From assembly GCF_024746795.1 (NCBI RefSeq), contig NZ_CP080524.1, positions 3,016,001-3,080,000 of the forward strand: 64,000 nucleotides of DNA, given 5' to 3'. Below, piece after piece: positions 8,699-18,125 of this stretch. Each line of letters starts with the position of its first letter. Within the stretch, counting starts at the first letter, position 1. A model generated the notes under the pieces. It ran no database searches. It saw only the letters and a list, made by a program, of their open reading frames with translations, and was not told where the DNA came from. The stretch comes from Mesorhizobium sp. AR10 (lineage in GTDB: Bacteria > Pseudomonadota > Alphaproteobacteria > Rhizobiales > Rhizobiaceae). Position numbers and translations under genes: made by a program.

Positions 8699-9583
8699 TC
8701 ACGGACGGGCGTTGGTCGTTCGCCGGCGAGCCGCCTCTTCCATTTTCAGGTCGATAAAGGCCTTGGCGTGCTTTGCCAGCGGCATGTTGTCGGTCCAGGT
8801 ATCGCGCCAGATGGCGCATGCCAGCGAGAGACCCTCGTCGACCACGGCGCTGGAGAACGATTCAAAGGTGACGTCGCGCTCGTAGCCGATATCGAGCAAG
8901 GCATCGAAGATACGATCGAAATCAATGACCCCGTCGCCGAGGTAGCCGCGATTGCTTTCGCCGATGTGAAAATAGCCGATCTTGTCGCCGGCCAGGCGAA
9001 TGGCTGCCGCCGGGTTCGCTTCCTCGATGTTCATGTGAAACGTGTCGAGATGGAGCGTGACGTGATCGGAGCCCGTCGCCTTGATGAAGTCGAGGCCCTG
9101 GGCCGCCGTGTTCAGGAGGTTCGTCTCGAACCTGTTGACGACCTCCAGCACTAGGTCGACGCCGGCCTTCTTTGCCGCGTCAGCCGTCCTGGCAATGGCA
9201 GCAATGCTGTTCTTGCGGCCGCGATCGCTTGGCATGGTCGAATATTTCGTATGGGCGGAATAGAGAATGCCGCCAAGTTTGGTGCCGCCGACATCGCGAA
9301 CGGCCGCGACAGCGCCCGCGAGCAAGTCCTCGCCGGCCTTGACGATGGCAGCATCCTCGCTCGACACATCCGCGCTCAACGGAAGGCCCATCGTGACGGC
9401 GATTTCGAGGCCCAGCGCCTCGGCCTTCCTGGCGAGGCGATCGAGGTCGAACTTCTCGGGTCGAAGATACGCAAACTCGATTAGCTGGTAGCCGCAAACG
9501 GCCGAATTCTCCATAGCTTCTTCGAGCATGGCCTGAGTGCCGCCTCCGGTCCATACGAACGAATGAATGCCCAATCTGCGCAT
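8699..9583 (-). CDS. D-tagatose/D-psicose 3-epimerase family isomerase
   Basis: The 294-aa TIM-barrel protein belongs to the ketose 3-epimerase family. The metal ligands and catalytic glutamates align well: Glu147 (LVLEVVNRFE), Asp180 with LDTFHMNIEE, His206 (GYFHIGESNRGY) and Glu241 (VTFESFSS), close to the numbering of Agrobacterium psicose 3-epimerase. The ATG at 9583 is chosen over an upstream start because GGAGGAGGTGCAC lies immediately before it. The enzyme interconverts ketohexoses at C3, for example tagatose with sorbose or psicose with fructose. In this locus it would channel different polyol oxidation products toward the tagatose kinase. Confidence 0.85.
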   Translation of the reverse strand: MRRLGIHSFVWTGGGTQAMLEEAMENSAVCGYQLIEFAYLRPEKFDLDRLARKAEALGLEIAVTMGLPLSADVSSEDAAIVKAGEDLLAGAVAAVRDVGGTKLGGILYSAHTKYSTMPSDRGRKNSIAAIARTADAAKKAGVDLVLEVVNRFETNLLNTAAQGLDFIKATGSDHVTLHLDTFHMNIEEANPAAAIRLAGDKIGYFHIGESNRGYLGDGVIDFDRIFDALLDIGYERDVTFESFSSAVVDEGLSLACAIWRDTWTDNMPLAKHAKAFIDLKMEEAARRRTTNARP

Positions 9584-10078
9584 GTGCACCTCCTCCAAGA
9601 CGCAATCTATGTTGCATAGCACAACAAAATATCCAAACATGCTTCATGTCAAGATCATGCGAAGTGCGAAATAGCTCGTCTGGTTCCACTATATGCACAA
9701 AAATGATTGACAGCTCAATGGAAAGCTTTAATTTGTCTCATTAAACAACATATAAGTCTGGCAAAGCACCAGACGCGGAGGAGGAGGATCCATCGAGCCA
9801 GCGCCTGGATGCGCGGTGCCTTATGCCGTTTTTTCGCCTGATGGCATCGTTTAATGTATTTTGTTCGGTGACCTGTGCGCGCTGAATGACCCACAAGCGT
9901 TGAAATGGATTGGCCGCCGTCGGTAAACGACGGTTTTCGAGAGGTCCGGGCAAGGGCAAGTGGACGAAGGAGGTGTTGGCCTGTCGCAGAGGGGAGGAGC
10001 CCTTTTCGGGAGGCTTACGGGAGACTGCGGATCAAAGGGAGCGAAGCGGTCGCTGCGTTACCGGGAAGGAGCCACTCA
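9584..10078. other. divergent intergenic region between epimerase and AraC regulator genes
   Basis: About 495 bp. The left part is AT-rich for this genome (9600-9760) and carries the shared TATGTTGCATA motif and a related copy near 9745, so promoters for the epimerase probably lie here. The right part (9930-10075) is purine-rich and forms the untranslated leader of the AraC gene. No recognised riboswitch or RNA gene is visible. Confidence 0.5.
9608..9618 (+). promoter_or_regulatory. putative operator TATGTTGCATA upstream of epimerase gene
   Basis: The 11-mer lies 25 bp upstream of the epimerase start codon and is identical to the inverted copy at 7242-7252. It extends into TGTTG-N7-CAACA, an imperfect dyad at about 9610-9626. 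The position so close to the start is consistent with a repressor site. Confidence 0.4.
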
Positions 10079-11035
10079 ATGAAGCCCGCTCTGAAGATCG
10101 TTCCGGACTTCGAAATGATCATATGTCCGCCGGCGGAATCGTTCCGCTGGAGCATGCATGACTATCCGTTCTTCAAAGCCAAGTGGCACTATCACCCGGA
10201 ATACGAGTTGCACCTGACGCGAACGACTTCGGGCGTCATGATGGTGGGAGATCATATCGGCAAATTCGAACCGGGCTGCCTGGTCCTGACCGGGCCGAAC
10301 GTCCCGCACAATTGGGTCAGCGATATTGAACCCGGGAAGCTGGTTCGCAATCGCGACATGCTGATCCAGTTCAGCCGTGAATGGGCTGATCGTGTCACCG
10401 GCTTCTGTCCCGAACTCGGAACCATCCGGCCGCTCTACGACGACGCCGTCTACGGAGTAGAGTTTCGCGGTGCCACCGCTCTCGCAGGGCAACGGCTGCT
10501 CGCACAGATCGGCGCCGCCCATGGTGCCGAGCGTGTGGTGCTCTTTCTGCAATTGATGATCACGCTGGCCCGCGATCCCGGAGACCGCCGCAGGCTCTCG
10601 CGGCTGGCGCCCACCTCCACGCAGGCGGAATTGCCGCCGGAACTCGACGTGGCAATGCGCTATGTTCTGGATCATTACAGCGACGATATCGACCTGCCGT
10701 TCGTTGCAAGGCTCTGCGGCCTGGAACCGCAAGCATTCTCACGTTTCTTCAAGCGGCAGACAGGTCATACCTTTGCCCGTTACGTCATCCTTGCGCGCAT
10801 ATATGCAGCCTGCTCACTGTTGACGCAGACTTATCGGCCGATTACCGACATCTGCTTCGAAGTCGGGTTCAACAACATCGCCAATTTCAACAGACAGTTC
10901 TTCAAGATCTGCGGGCGCACGCCGTCGGACTATCGGCGCAATGCCCACAAGATCGGGACTGAGGCGCGTGCCGATCCGTTCAGGGAAATCCGCGCCTGGT
11001 CTGGCGGCGCGCGCGCAGGCGGCGAAAAAGTATAG
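10079..11035 (+). CDS. AraC family transcriptional regulator
   Basis: The 318-aa protein has an N-terminal cupin-like sensor (KWHYHPEYELHL, then GDHIGKFEPGCLVLTGPNVPHNW) and two C-terminal AraC helix-turn-helix motifs, the second in ITDICFEVGFNNIANFNRQFFKICGRTPSDYRR. The ATG at 10079 follows AAGGAG at 8 nt; the frame is open upstream but without similarity. AraC proteins of this layout activate sugar or polyol uptake operons. It lies between the divergent epimerase gene and the polyol ABC importer on its own strand, so it is the likely activator of the importer. Confidence 0.9.
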   Translation: MKPALKIVPDFEMIICPPAESFRWSMHDYPFFKAKWHYHPEYELHLTRTTSGVMMVGDHIGKFEPGCLVLTGPNVPHNWVSDIEPGKLVRNRDMLIQFSREWADRVTGFCPELGTIRPLYDDAVYGVEFRGATALAGQRLLAQIGAAHGAERVVLFLQLMITLARDPGDRRRLSRLAPTSTQAELPPELDVAMRYVLDHYSDDIDLPFVARLCGLEPQAFSRFFKRQTGHTFARYVILARIYAACSLLTQTYRPITDICFEVGFNNIANFNRQFFKICGRTPSDYRRNAHKIGTEARADPFREIRAWSGGARAGGEKV

Positions 11036-11568
11036 ATCGCCTGCAAACCACGCGTGGCAGGGGGTAGAGCCCCACACTAAGCTCATCGGAATGCCCACGG
11101 GAGCGAGGCTGCAGAAACACCTGAAGTCGTGGTCCTGCGAAGGCAGAGCAAACTTGCGAACGCCGGAGGATCCGTGTTGCAGAGCCTTCATCTCAAGCAC
11201 CGCTCGGGAGGATGTGTTTGGCTGGCACCGCAGCCGTTCCGCCGTTCCGTCGTGTTGAGGGGATCGCACCGCGGCAAGTGCTGCGTGATGGCACCCGCAC
11301 TACAGGGATCGGCGAATGGCGCCATGATCGGCCTGGCGGACGCGCGACGGAGCCACTGCATTCGAGCGCTGGATTTGCCTCCCAGGGCCGGCACCCGGGG
11401 AGCTCTTTTTCCGGGTGCCACTTTTTCCGTAGGACGGTTCGACAGGCATCGGCCCGAAGCGGGTTTCAGCTATGTCCGGATGGCCAGGAGTGCCGTTCCT
11501 GAAGGGCAGGAACACGGCGATCGCAGAATGGAAGACTGACAGTCAATGTTTTGTTGGAGGAGTGAAAA
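11036..11568 (+). other. 533-bp intergenic region before polyol ABC operon
   Basis: No convincing gene is visible; short frames lack domains. It holds a strong intrinsic terminator at 11390-11426 that should end transcription from the AraC gene. The importer promoter must lie in the last 140 bp before 11569, where GGAGGAG precedes the start codon by about 8 nt. Confidence 0.5.
11390..11426 (+). terminator. rho-independent terminator downstream of AraC gene
   Basis: A perfect 9-bp stem GGCACCCGG (11390-11398) pairs with CCGGGTGCC (11411-11419) around a 12-nt loop and is followed by A, C and five T. It is 355 bp past the AraC stop and about 140 bp before the substrate-binding protein gene. Confidence 0.8.
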
Positions 11569-13002
11569 ATGAAACATGAACTCAGAATGGGCCTTGCTGC
11601 ATTGGCAGTAGGCTTGATGACCAGCGTGATGCCCGCCAAGGCCGACTTCTGGTCGGACGCCGGGGCGAAATACAAGGGTGTCACGCTGCACGGCGTGACC
11701 GAAAGCACCCCGCCTTCGAACTACATAAAGGACGTTCTTGCGCCTGCCTTCGAGAAGGCGACCGGCATCAAGGTGGAGATTGAGACCACGTCCTGGGACC
11801 AGATGTACGACAAGGCGATCAAGGACATGGAAGCCAAGACCGGCATCTATGACATGGTCTATATCGAGCAGGACATCATCTATGCCTATCTCGCCAGGGA
11901 CTTCCTGGTCGACATCACGAAATCCCTGAAGGACGACCCGTCGCTGAAAGCGCCGGAATTCGACGAAACGCACTTCACGACATTTGCCAACTATTTCAAG
12001 AATGCCGACGGCGATCTTTTCGGCATTCCGATGGAAGCCTTCATCAAGCTTTACCTGTACCGGACCGACCTCTTCAACGATCCGGCGATCAAGGAAGCGT
12101 TCAAGAAGGAAACCGGCAAAGATCTGGTGCCGGCAAAGACCCATGAGGAATATACGCAGATTGCGGAATTCTTCACCAAATGGGGCAAGGACCACAATCT
12201 GGAACTGTGGGGCACCACCGCACAGGCCCATACTGGGCACCCCGCTTCATGGTATGAGTTCTTCGAGTCGATCGCGCCCACTTTCGGTGTCTACAACTGG
12301 GGTATCGACGCTTCGAAAAACTACTCGGCGTCGGTTGCCAATGGCGGCACGATGAACAGCGACAAGGCAAAGGCGGCGCTCAAATACTGGCTGCATTTGC
12401 GCGACATCGCTCCGCCGGAATCCCCATCCAGCACCTGGACCGAAGTTGGCACCACCTTCGCGGCGGGCCGCGCGGCACAGGGCCTGGTCTACGGCGAGAA
12501 CGCAGCATGGATTGCTGCCGATGCAGAGAAATCGAAGGTCGTAGGCAATGTCGGCGTCGCGCTGCCACCGCTGGCACCGGGAGTCATGGCGGATGCGGAA
12601 GCCGGCAAGGGCTATATCGGCTACTATGATGGCGGCGCCTTCGGCCTTCCAATCACCTCGAAGAACAAGGAAGCCTCGCTGCTGTTCCTGCAGTATATCG
12701 GCCAGGATTCGGTCCAGGGCGATTGGGCGGTCGCGGCACCGCGCATCACCAACACGGCAACCTACGACGATCCGAAAGTCATCGAGATGGATAAGAAGCT
12801 CAACGGCTACTACACCATGCTCAAGAACGACGGAAAGCTGTTTGCCGGTGCGCCGCCCTATCCGTTCCATGCGCAGGTGCGTGAAGCGACGGCGCCGATC
12901 TTCTACAAGATCCTGTTGGGTGAGGTGTCGTCCGACGATGGGCTCGACCAGATGGCCGCCGCCGCCGAGGCTGAGCTGAAGAATCTCGGCTATCGCAAGT
13001 AG
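11569..13002 (+). CDS. ABC transporter substrate-binding protein, family 1, probable polyol binder
   Basis: The 477-aa periplasmic protein has a Sec signal peptide: basic MKHELR, a hydrophobic stretch and a cut near MPAKA-DFW at about residue 25. The mature part has the extracellular solute-binding family 1 layout, with [28 protein letters not shown] at its start and [14 protein letters not shown] hinge segments. It would bind the polyol outside the inner membrane and deliver it to the two permeases that follow. GGAGGAG precedes the ATG by about 8 nt. A strong stem-loop sits directly after the stop, as often found where the binding protein must outnumber the membrane subunits. Substrate is inferred from the polyol dehydrogenases around it. 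Confidence 0.88.
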   Translation: MKHELRMGLAALAVGLMTSVMPAKADFWSDAGAKYKGVTLHGVTESTPPSNYIKDVLAPAFEKATGIKVEIETTSWDQMYDKAIKDMEAKTGIYDMVYIEQDIIYAYLARDFLVDITKSLKDDPSLKAPEFDETHFTTFANYFKNADGDLFGIPMEAFIKLYLYRTDLFNDPAIKEAFKKETGKDLVPAKTHEEYTQIAEFFTKWGKDHNLELWGTTAQAHTGHPASWYEFFESIAPTFGVYNWGIDASKNYSASVANGGTMNSDKAKAALKYWLHLRDIAPPESPSSTWTEVGTTFAAGRAAQGLVYGENAAWIAADAEKSKVVGNVGVALPPLAPGVMADAEAGKGYIGYYDGGAFGLPITSKNKEASLLFLQYIGQDSVQGDWAVAAPRITNTATYDDPKVIEMDKKLNGYYTMLKNDGKLFAGAPPYPFHAQVREATAPIFYKILLGEVSSDDGLDQMAAAAEAELKNLGYRK

Positions 13003-13016
13003 CAGAGCGAACAAGA

Positions 13017-13050
13017 ACTCGGGCCGCCACTTTTTTGCGGCGGCCCGAGT
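13017..13050 (+). other. stem-loop between binding-protein and permease genes
   Basis: A perfect 12-bp stem ACTCGGGCCGCC / GGCGGCCCGAGT encloses a 10-nt loop that contains the T-run, so there is no U-tract after the stem. Such structures usually protect the upstream mRNA from exonucleases or attenuate read-through, raising binding-protein expression over the permeases. Confidence 0.7.
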
Positions 13051-13112
13051 TTCGCCGCCTCGCGAAATTCGTAGGAATGTCGCGGCCAATGCGCCTGCCA
13101 GGGAGTGGTTTC

Positions 13113-13994
13113 ATGCGATCAAACAGAGTGGGATGGCTGATGCTGGCCCCGACGATTGCGATCCTGGGGATCTTCGGCATCGTCCCATTTCTGTACGTGC
13201 TTTACGTGTCGTTCCATCAATGGAACCCGTTCGGCGCGAACCCCTATATGGTCTACAATGGCGCCGACAATTTTCGCCGCCTCGTCTTCGACAACGAGTT
13301 CCTGACCTCCATCGCGTTCACGCTGAAGTTCGCCTTCTTTGCCGTTTTCAGCGAAGTCATCCTTGGCTACCTTCTGGCGCAGTTGTTCATGCGCGAGTTT
13401 CCCGGCAGGGGTTTCTTCCGCACGATCCACACGCTGCCCCTGATCGTGGCGCCGATCGTCGTCGGATCGGTCTGGCGCCTGATGACGACGCCCAGCATCG
13501 GCATCATCCCGTACCTGGTGAAATCTTGGTTCGGCTACGACCTCAATATCGGTCGTGACGCGAACCTGGCCTTTGCGCTGACCGTCATCATGGATATCTG
13601 GCACTGGACGCCGCTGGTGACGCTGACGCTGCTTGCGGCACTCGTTTCGCTTCCCAAGGAGCCGTTCGAGCAGGCCCAGATCGACGGCGCCAACCGGTGG
13701 CAGATCTTCTGGCACGTCACCTTGCCGATGATCCGCCCGGCAATCCTGGCGACGGTCTTCATTCGGCTGATGGACGCGCTGCGCACCGTCGACGAAGTGT
13801 GGATGCTGACCGGTGGCGGCCCTGGCGCCGCGACACGATATCTCGGCCTGCACATCTGGAAGATCGTGTTTCCCAAGACCGATTACGGATACGGCTCGGC
13901 CACTTCGATCATCGTCCTGTACCTCACTCTGGTGATGTGCTGGCTGCTTTACGTCGCCCTTGTCGCCCGTCGCGGCCAGAAGAAAGTTTCCTGA
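13113..13994 (+). CDS. ABC transporter permease (MalF/UgpA type)
   Basis: The 293-aa inner-membrane protein has about six hydrophobic segments, beginning with [25 protein letters not shown]. The EAA loop that contacts the ATPase is visible as [24 protein letters not shown]. The ATG at 13113 is chosen because AGGGAG lies 8 nt upstream; ATGs at 13077 and 13089 lack a well-spaced site. It pairs with the next permease, whose start codon overlaps its stop (TGATG). Together with the binding protein, the 78-aa membrane protein and the ATPase at 16162 it forms a carbohydrate importer. Confidence 0.92.
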   Translation: MRSNRVGWLMLAPTIAILGIFGIVPFLYVLYVSFHQWNPFGANPYMVYNGADNFRRLVFDNEFLTSIAFTLKFAFFAVFSEVILGYLLAQLFMREFPGRGFFRTIHTLPLIVAPIVVGSVWRLMTTPSIGIIPYLVKSWFGYDLNIGRDANLAFALTVIMDIWHWTPLVTLTLLAALVSLPKEPFEQAQIDGANRWQIFWHVTLPMIRPAILATVFIRLMDALRTVDEVWMLTGGGPGAATRYLGLHIWKIVFPKTDYGYGSATSIIVLYLTLVMCWLLYVALVARRGQKKVS

Positions 13995-14830
13995 TGCGCC
14001 CCAACCGCCCGGTTCTTTCCATTCTGCTGTGGACCCTTCTCAGCCTGCTGACGCTGTTTCCGATCTATTGGCTGTTCGTGATCTCGGTAAAGCCGGCCGT
14101 CGAACTGTTCACCACGCCAAGCGTTCTGCTCGAAACCGTCTACTGGAAGAACTACGTGAAGGTTCTGGGCGACGATACGCTGCGCCGCTACATGTTCAAC
14201 TCCATCGTCATTTCGACCGGCAACGCGGTGCTGGTGACCGTTCTGGCGTTCATGGCGTGCTACGCCCTGTCGCGCTTCGACCTGGCAGGGAAGGAAAACA
14301 TCTTCTTCTGGACGATCACCAACCGCATGGCGCCGGCCGCCGTGTTCCTGCTGCCCTTCTTCCTGCTCTTCACGCAGGTCTTCACCATCGGCGAATGGAA
14401 GCTCTACGACACGCGCACGGGCATGATCCTGCTTTACTGCACCTTCAACCTGCCTTTCGCCATCTGGACGCTCAGACCGACGATCGACGGAATTCCCAAG
14501 GAGCTGGACGAGGCCGCAACCGTCGACGGCGCCACGACGTGGCAGGTGATCCGTGAAGTGATCTTTCCGCTGGCGCGGCCCGGCCTCGCCGTGACGCTGA
14601 TCCTGACTTGGGTTTTCGCCTGGAACGAGTTCCTGCTGGCCGCGACGCTCACCAGTTTCAACGCGCGCACCATCACCACCGGCCTGTCGGAGTATGTGAC
14701 GACGACCGGAACCGAATGGGGTACGATGGCGGCCATTGCCATCATCACGCTTGTCCCGGCCCTGCTGATCTTCTCGGTTGTCCAGCGGCACATCGTGGCC
14801 GGTCTGACCTTCGGCGCGGTCAAGGAGTAA
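13994..14830 (+). CDS. ABC transporter permease (MalG/UgpE type)
   Basis: The 278-aa protein has about six transmembrane segments and the EAA motif [27 protein letters not shown]. It is the second membrane subunit of the polyol importer. The start ATG overlaps the preceding stop (TGATG), implying coupled translation. The family is the MalFG-type binding-protein-dependent permeases. A Shine-Dalgarno sequence for the next small gene is embedded in its last codons. Confidence 0.92.
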   Translation: MRPNRPVLSILLWTLLSLLTLFPIYWLFVISVKPAVELFTTPSVLLETVYWKNYVKVLGDDTLRRYMFNSIVISTGNAVLVTVLAFMACYALSRFDLAGKENIFFWTITNRMAPAAVFLLPFFLLFTQVFTIGEWKLYDTRTGMILLYCTFNLPFAIWTLRPTIDGIPKELDEAATVDGATTWQVIREVIFPLARPGLAVTLILTWVFAWNEFLLAATLTSFNARTITTGLSEYVTTTGTEWGTMAAIAIITLVPALLIFSVVQRHIVAGLTFGAVKE

Positions 14831-14834
14831 CGCC

Positions 14835-15071
14835 ATGGATACGGTCGATCTCGACGAGGTGGACGACGAAGCCAACACCATTGTCGCAAGTCCGCAACGC
14901 ACCGGCTTCCTGCCGATCGTGACCAACTGGTTCGACCGGGTTTTTGTCGGCATCTATTTGTTTGTCGCGCTCGAACTGTTCTGGATGAGATTCCTCGAAC
15001 AGTCGATCCCATTGTCGGTCTGCCATGTCCTGGCGATCGTGTTGGGTGTGCTGATCGTTTGGCGTGGCTAG
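14835..15071 (+). CDS. small membrane protein of the polyol ABC operon (78 aa)
   Basis: The 78-residue protein has an acidic N-terminus ([13 protein letters not shown]) and two hydrophobic stretches at about residues 37-48 ([13 protein letters not shown]) and 58-76 ([17 protein letters not shown]), so a helical-hairpin membrane protein is likely. It starts 4 bp after the permease stop and its ribosome site AAGGAG lies at the end of that gene, so it is clearly translated with the transporter. I do not recognise a characterised family. Small membrane proteins occur in some glycerol and polyol ABC operons of rhizobia, and an accessory or stabilising transporter subunit is a guess from context. 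Confidence 0.75.
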   Translation: MDTVDLDEVDDEANTIVASPQRTGFLPIVTNWFDRVFVGIYLFVALELFWMRFLEQSIPLSVCHVLAIVLGVLIVWRG

Positions 15072-15105
15072 CGCAACGCTGATCAGGAGAAAAGGACGCA
15101 GGCTC

Positions 15106-16149
15106 ATGAAGTCATTGGTGCTCGAAGAGAAGATGAAACTGTCGCTGCGGGATTTCCCGATCGAGCGTGAGGAGGTGCTCGGCGTCCGCGACGTGCGCAT
15201 CAAATTGCATACCGTCGGCATCTGCGGCTCGGATGTGCACTACTATACGCATGGCGGCGCCGGGATTTTCCAGGTCAAGGCGCCGATGATCCTCGGACAT
15301 GAGGCGTCAGGCACCGTCGTGGAGACAGGAGCCGGGGTGACGTCGCTGAAGGTCGGCGACCGTGTGTGCATGGAGCCGGGCATTCCCGACCCGAACAGTC
15401 GCGCGACGCGCATGGGCCTGTACAATGTCGATCCGGCGGTTCGTTTCTGGGCGACGCCGCCTGTCCATGGGATTCTGCGGCCGACCGTCGTTCATCCGGA
15501 GAACTTCACGTTCAGACTTCCGGATAATGTTTCCTTTGCCGAGGCGGCTATGGTCGAGCCGCTGGCCGTTGGCGTCCACGCCGCCACCAAGGCGCAGGTG
15601 AGGCCGGGCGATATCGCGCTGGTGATGGGTGCCGGGCCGATCGGCCTGGTCACGGCCCTGTCGGCAGTGGCGGCCGGCTGCGCCCGAGTCTTCGTATCGG
15701 ACGTCGACGACACCAAGCTCGAGCTCGCAGCGCAGCTCGGCCCCATCACGCCCATCAATGTCGCGCGTCAGGATCTGGCCAGGGAGATTCTCGCCGCAAC
15801 CGATGGCTGGGGCGTGGAGATCGTGTTCGAATGCTCCGGCAGCCCGCGCGCGGCGGAAGGTATTTTCGATCCGCTCTGTCCGGCCGGCCGCGTGGTGTTC
15901 ATCGGCGTGCAGATGCACGACATCAAGTATGATGTCGGCAAGGCGATGGTGCGCGAGGCGCGCGTCGAGCATGTGTTCCGCTACGCGCACGTCTTTCCGC
16001 GCTGCGTTGCCATGCTGTCTTCAGGGGCGATAGACGTGAAGCCGCTGATCACGCGCACGTTCGAATTCGAAGACAGCGTTCGCGCGTTTGAAATCGCCGC
16101 ATCCGCCCCAAAAGGCGAAGTGAAGATGCAGATTGCCTTGCCGCAATAG
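15106..16149 (+). CDS. zinc-dependent polyol dehydrogenase (xylitol/sorbitol dehydrogenase family)
   Basis: The 347-aa medium-chain dehydrogenase has catalytic zinc ligands Cys in [10 protein letters not shown], His-Glu in ILGHEASG and Glu in [10 protein letters not shown]. The NAD site is GAGPIGLV. It resembles alphaproteobacterial D-xylulose reductases (xylitol dehydrogenases). The four-cysteine structural zinc loop is missing: where other members have clustered cysteines, this one reads [16 protein letters not shown], a variant seen in a subgroup of bacterial xylitol dehydrogenases. The ATG at 15106 begins the family homology; the frame is open slightly upstream. It would oxidise xylitol, sorbitol or a related imported polyol to the ketose. 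Confidence 0.87.
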   Translation: MKSLVLEEKMKLSLRDFPIEREEVLGVRDVRIKLHTVGICGSDVHYYTHGGAGIFQVKAPMILGHEASGTVVETGAGVTSLKVGDRVCMEPGIPDPNSRATRMGLYNVDPAVRFWATPPVHGILRPTVVHPENFTFRLPDNVSFAEAAMVEPLAVGVHAATKAQVRPGDIALVMGAGPIGLVTALSAVAAGCARVFVSDVDDTKLELAAQLGPITPINVARQDLAREILAATDGWGVEIVFECSGSPRAAEGIFDPLCPAGRVVFIGVQMHDIKYDVGKAMVREARVEHVFRYAHVFPRCVAMLSSGAIDVKPLITRTFEFEDSVRAFEIAASAPKGEVKMQIALPQ

Positions 16150-16161
16150 AGGGGACGCCAG

Positions 16162-17223
16162 TTGGCTCAAGTTACCGTCAGGAACATCGTCAAGCGTTAT
16201 GGAAGCGTCCAGGTCATCCACGGCGTGAATGTCGATATCGCCGATGGCGAGTTCGTCATCCTCGTCGGCCCATCGGGGTGTGGCAAATCCACCCTGCTGC
16301 GCATGATCGCCGGTCTCGAAGCGATATCGGGCGGTGAGATCAGCATCGGCGGCCGGGTGGTGAACGATGTCCTGCCGAAAGACCGCGACATAGCGATGGT
16401 GTTCCAGAACTATGCGCTCTATCCGCACAAGAACGTTGCCGACAACATGGGCTTCTCGCTCAAGATCAAGGGCAGGCCGAAGGCCGAGATCGACGCCAAG
16501 GTGAAGAAGGCGGCCGAAATCCTCGATCTGGGCAAGCTGCTCGACCGGTTTCCGAAACAGCTGTCGGGCGGGCAGCGCCAGCGCGTGGCCATGGGGCGCG
16601 CCATCGTGCGCGACCCGCAGGTCTTCCTGTTCGATGAGCCGCTGTCGAATCTCGACGCCAAACTGCGTGTTGCGATGCGTGTCGAGATCAAGGAACTGCA
16701 TCAGCGCCTCGGCACGACGATCGTCTATGTCACCCATGACCAGATCGAGGCGATGACCATGGCCGACAAGATCGTGGTGATGCGGGACGGCAAGGTGGAA
16801 CAGGTCGGCGCACCGCTCGATCTCTACGACAATCCCGGCAATGTCTTCGTCGCCGGCTTCATCGGCTCGCCGGCGATGAACTTCATCAAGGGCAAGATCG
16901 ATTCGAAGGACGGCAGGCAGATCTTTGTGTCGGACACCGGGTCCGTGCTGCCGATCGAGGGGGGCAGGGCGCAGGACGGGCAGCCGGCCATCTACGGCAT
17001 ACGTCCCGAGCATATCGACATTGCGCCAGACGGCTTGCCGGCAACGGTTTCGGTGCTGGAGCCAACCGGCTCCGAGACGCAGATTTTCGCCAAGCTTGGC
17101 GAGGACGCCATCGACGCCATCGTCAAGGACAGGCTCACCGTCCGTCCCGGTGAAGAAGTGATGCTGAGGATCGATCCGCGCCGGGTCCACATCTTCGACA
17201 GGCAAAGCGGCGCGCGCTTGTGA
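16162..17223 (+). CDS. ABC transporter ATP-binding protein (UgpC/MalK/SmoK family)
   Basis: The 353-aa protein has an ABC domain with Walker [10 protein letters not shown], signature [14 protein letters not shown], Walker [17 protein letters not shown] and the H-loop [13 protein letters not shown]-terminal MOP/TOBE-type domain ([10 protein letters not shown]) marks it as the sugar-importer type. It starts with TTG at 16162 behind GAGGGG. It energises the permeases at 13113 and 13994. The dehydrogenase gene between permeases and ATPase shows that catabolic and transport genes share one transcript. Confidence 0.93.
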   Translation: MAQVTVRNIVKRYGSVQVIHGVNVDIADGEFVILVGPSGCGKSTLLRMIAGLEAISGGEISIGGRVVNDVLPKDRDIAMVFQNYALYPHKNVADNMGFSLKIKGRPKAEIDAKVKKAAEILDLGKLLDRFPKQLSGGQRQRVAMGRAIVRDPQVFLFDEPLSNLDAKLRVAMRVEIKELHQRLGTTIVYVTHDQIEAMTMADKIVVMRDGKVEQVGAPLDLYDNPGNVFVAGFIGSPAMNFIKGKIDSKDGRQIFVSDTGSVLPIEGGRAQDGQPAIYGIRPEHIDIAPDGLPATVSVLEPTGSETQIFAKLGEDAIDAIVKDRLTVRPGEEVMLRIDPRRVHIFDRQSGARL

Positions 17224-17294
17224 TCCTTGCTATCCTGCTTGCGGTCGTCATCTGCAGGAAAAACGCGCCGGCAACAGAGAGGTGAACTGACGCC

Positions 17295-18029
17295 ATGGCT
17301 TCGCAGGAGTTTTCCGGAAAATCGGTACTGGTCACCGGCGCCGGCAAGGGCATCGGCCGTGCGATCGCGCTGATGCTTGCGGCGCGCGGCGCCAAGGTGG
17401 TGGCGCTAAGCCGCTCCGAGGCCGACCTGAGAGCGCTCGAAACCGAGATCGGCAGCCGCTCCATCGCGGTCGATCTCGCCGATCCGGTCGCCACGCGCGA
17501 TGCAGCCACAGCGGCAATGCCCGTCGACTATCTCGTAAACTGCGCGGGTACGACGACGCTCGAAGCCTTCATCGACGTGACAGTGGAGGCATTCGACCAC
17601 CTGATCGCCGTCAACACGCGTGCGCCGCTCATCGTCTCCCAGGAATATGCCCGTTCCCGCATCGCGCGCGGCCTCGACGGCGCCATCGTCAACGTGTCGA
17701 GTGCGTCGGCCACCACCGGCTTTGCCGACCACGCCGCCTACTGCGCGTCGAAGGGCGCGCTGGACGCGATGAGCCGCGTCATGGCCAACGAACTCGGCCG
17801 CCACGGCATCCGAGTCAACTGTGTCAATCCGGCCATTACGATGACCGATATGGCGCGGAAGGCGTGGAGCGATCCCAAGAAGGCCGGACCGATTCTGGCG
17901 CGCATGCCTCTGGGGCGTTTTATCGAGCCTGAGGAGGTGGCCGAAGTTGTGCTCTTCCTGCTTTCCGACCGCGCCGCCACGGTGAACGGCATTTCGATGC
18001 CGGTCGATACGGGTTTCGGGATCAACTAG
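17295..18029 (+). CDS. SDR family oxidoreductase, L-xylulose reductase-like
   Basis: The 244-aa protein has the cofactor motif TGAGKGIG near residue 14, NCAG, catalytic Ser in NVSSASAT, and Tyr-Lys in YCASKGALD. It is closely similar in layout to mammalian dicarbonyl/L-xylulose reductase (shared VLVTGAGKGIGR, VVALSR, YCxSKGALD, NPxxxMTxM, PLGRF). It would interconvert L-xylulose or another ketose with its polyol. It is the last gene of the rightward polyol operon. Its stop codon overlaps the stop of a dehydrogenase remnant on the opposite strand. Confidence 0.87.
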   Translation: MASQEFSGKSVLVTGAGKGIGRAIALMLAARGAKVVALSRSEADLRALETEIGSRSIAVDLADPVATRDAATAAMPVDYLVNCAGTTTLEAFIDVTVEAFDHLIAVNTRAPLIVSQEYARSRIARGLDGAIVNVSSASATTGFADHAAYCASKGALDAMSRVMANELGRHGIRVNCVNPAITMTDMARKAWSDPKKAGPILARMPLGRFIEPEEVAEVVLFLLSDRAATVNGISMPVDTGFGIN

Positions 18030-18121
18030 AGCGGTCCGGACTCGCCCTTCCACCTGGCGTCCGGAACCACCACCAGCTTGTCGACGAAACCCTTGGCGAT
18101 GAAATCAGCCTCGGCACCAAG
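18026..18121 (-). pseudogene. 3' remnant of an alcohol dehydrogenase/quinone reductase gene
   Basis: About 30 codons on the minus strand read ...AEADFIAKGFVDKLVVVPDARW... and end in a TAG at 18026-18028. They match the last residues of the intact dehydrogenase at 25677-26777 (AQADFIAKDFVGKFVVVPD); over 57 aligned bases I count 9 mismatches. The rest of that gene is absent, replaced by the GntR gene that begins 5 bp away. The divergence argues for an old paralogue remnant, not a fresh duplication. Confidence 0.75.
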
Positions 18122-18125
18122 CGAG

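Noticed and set aside
8550..8819. Short leftward frame of 89 codons between the epimerase and ROK genes
   Set aside because: Most of it overlaps both flanking genes, it has no ribosome site and I recognise no domain. It may be chance or a remnant of an older gene.
9930..10078. Purine-rich leader of the AraC gene as a riboswitch
   Set aside because: Repeated GGAGG-type stretches are seen but no known aptamer pattern or terminator-antiterminator pair could be recognised.
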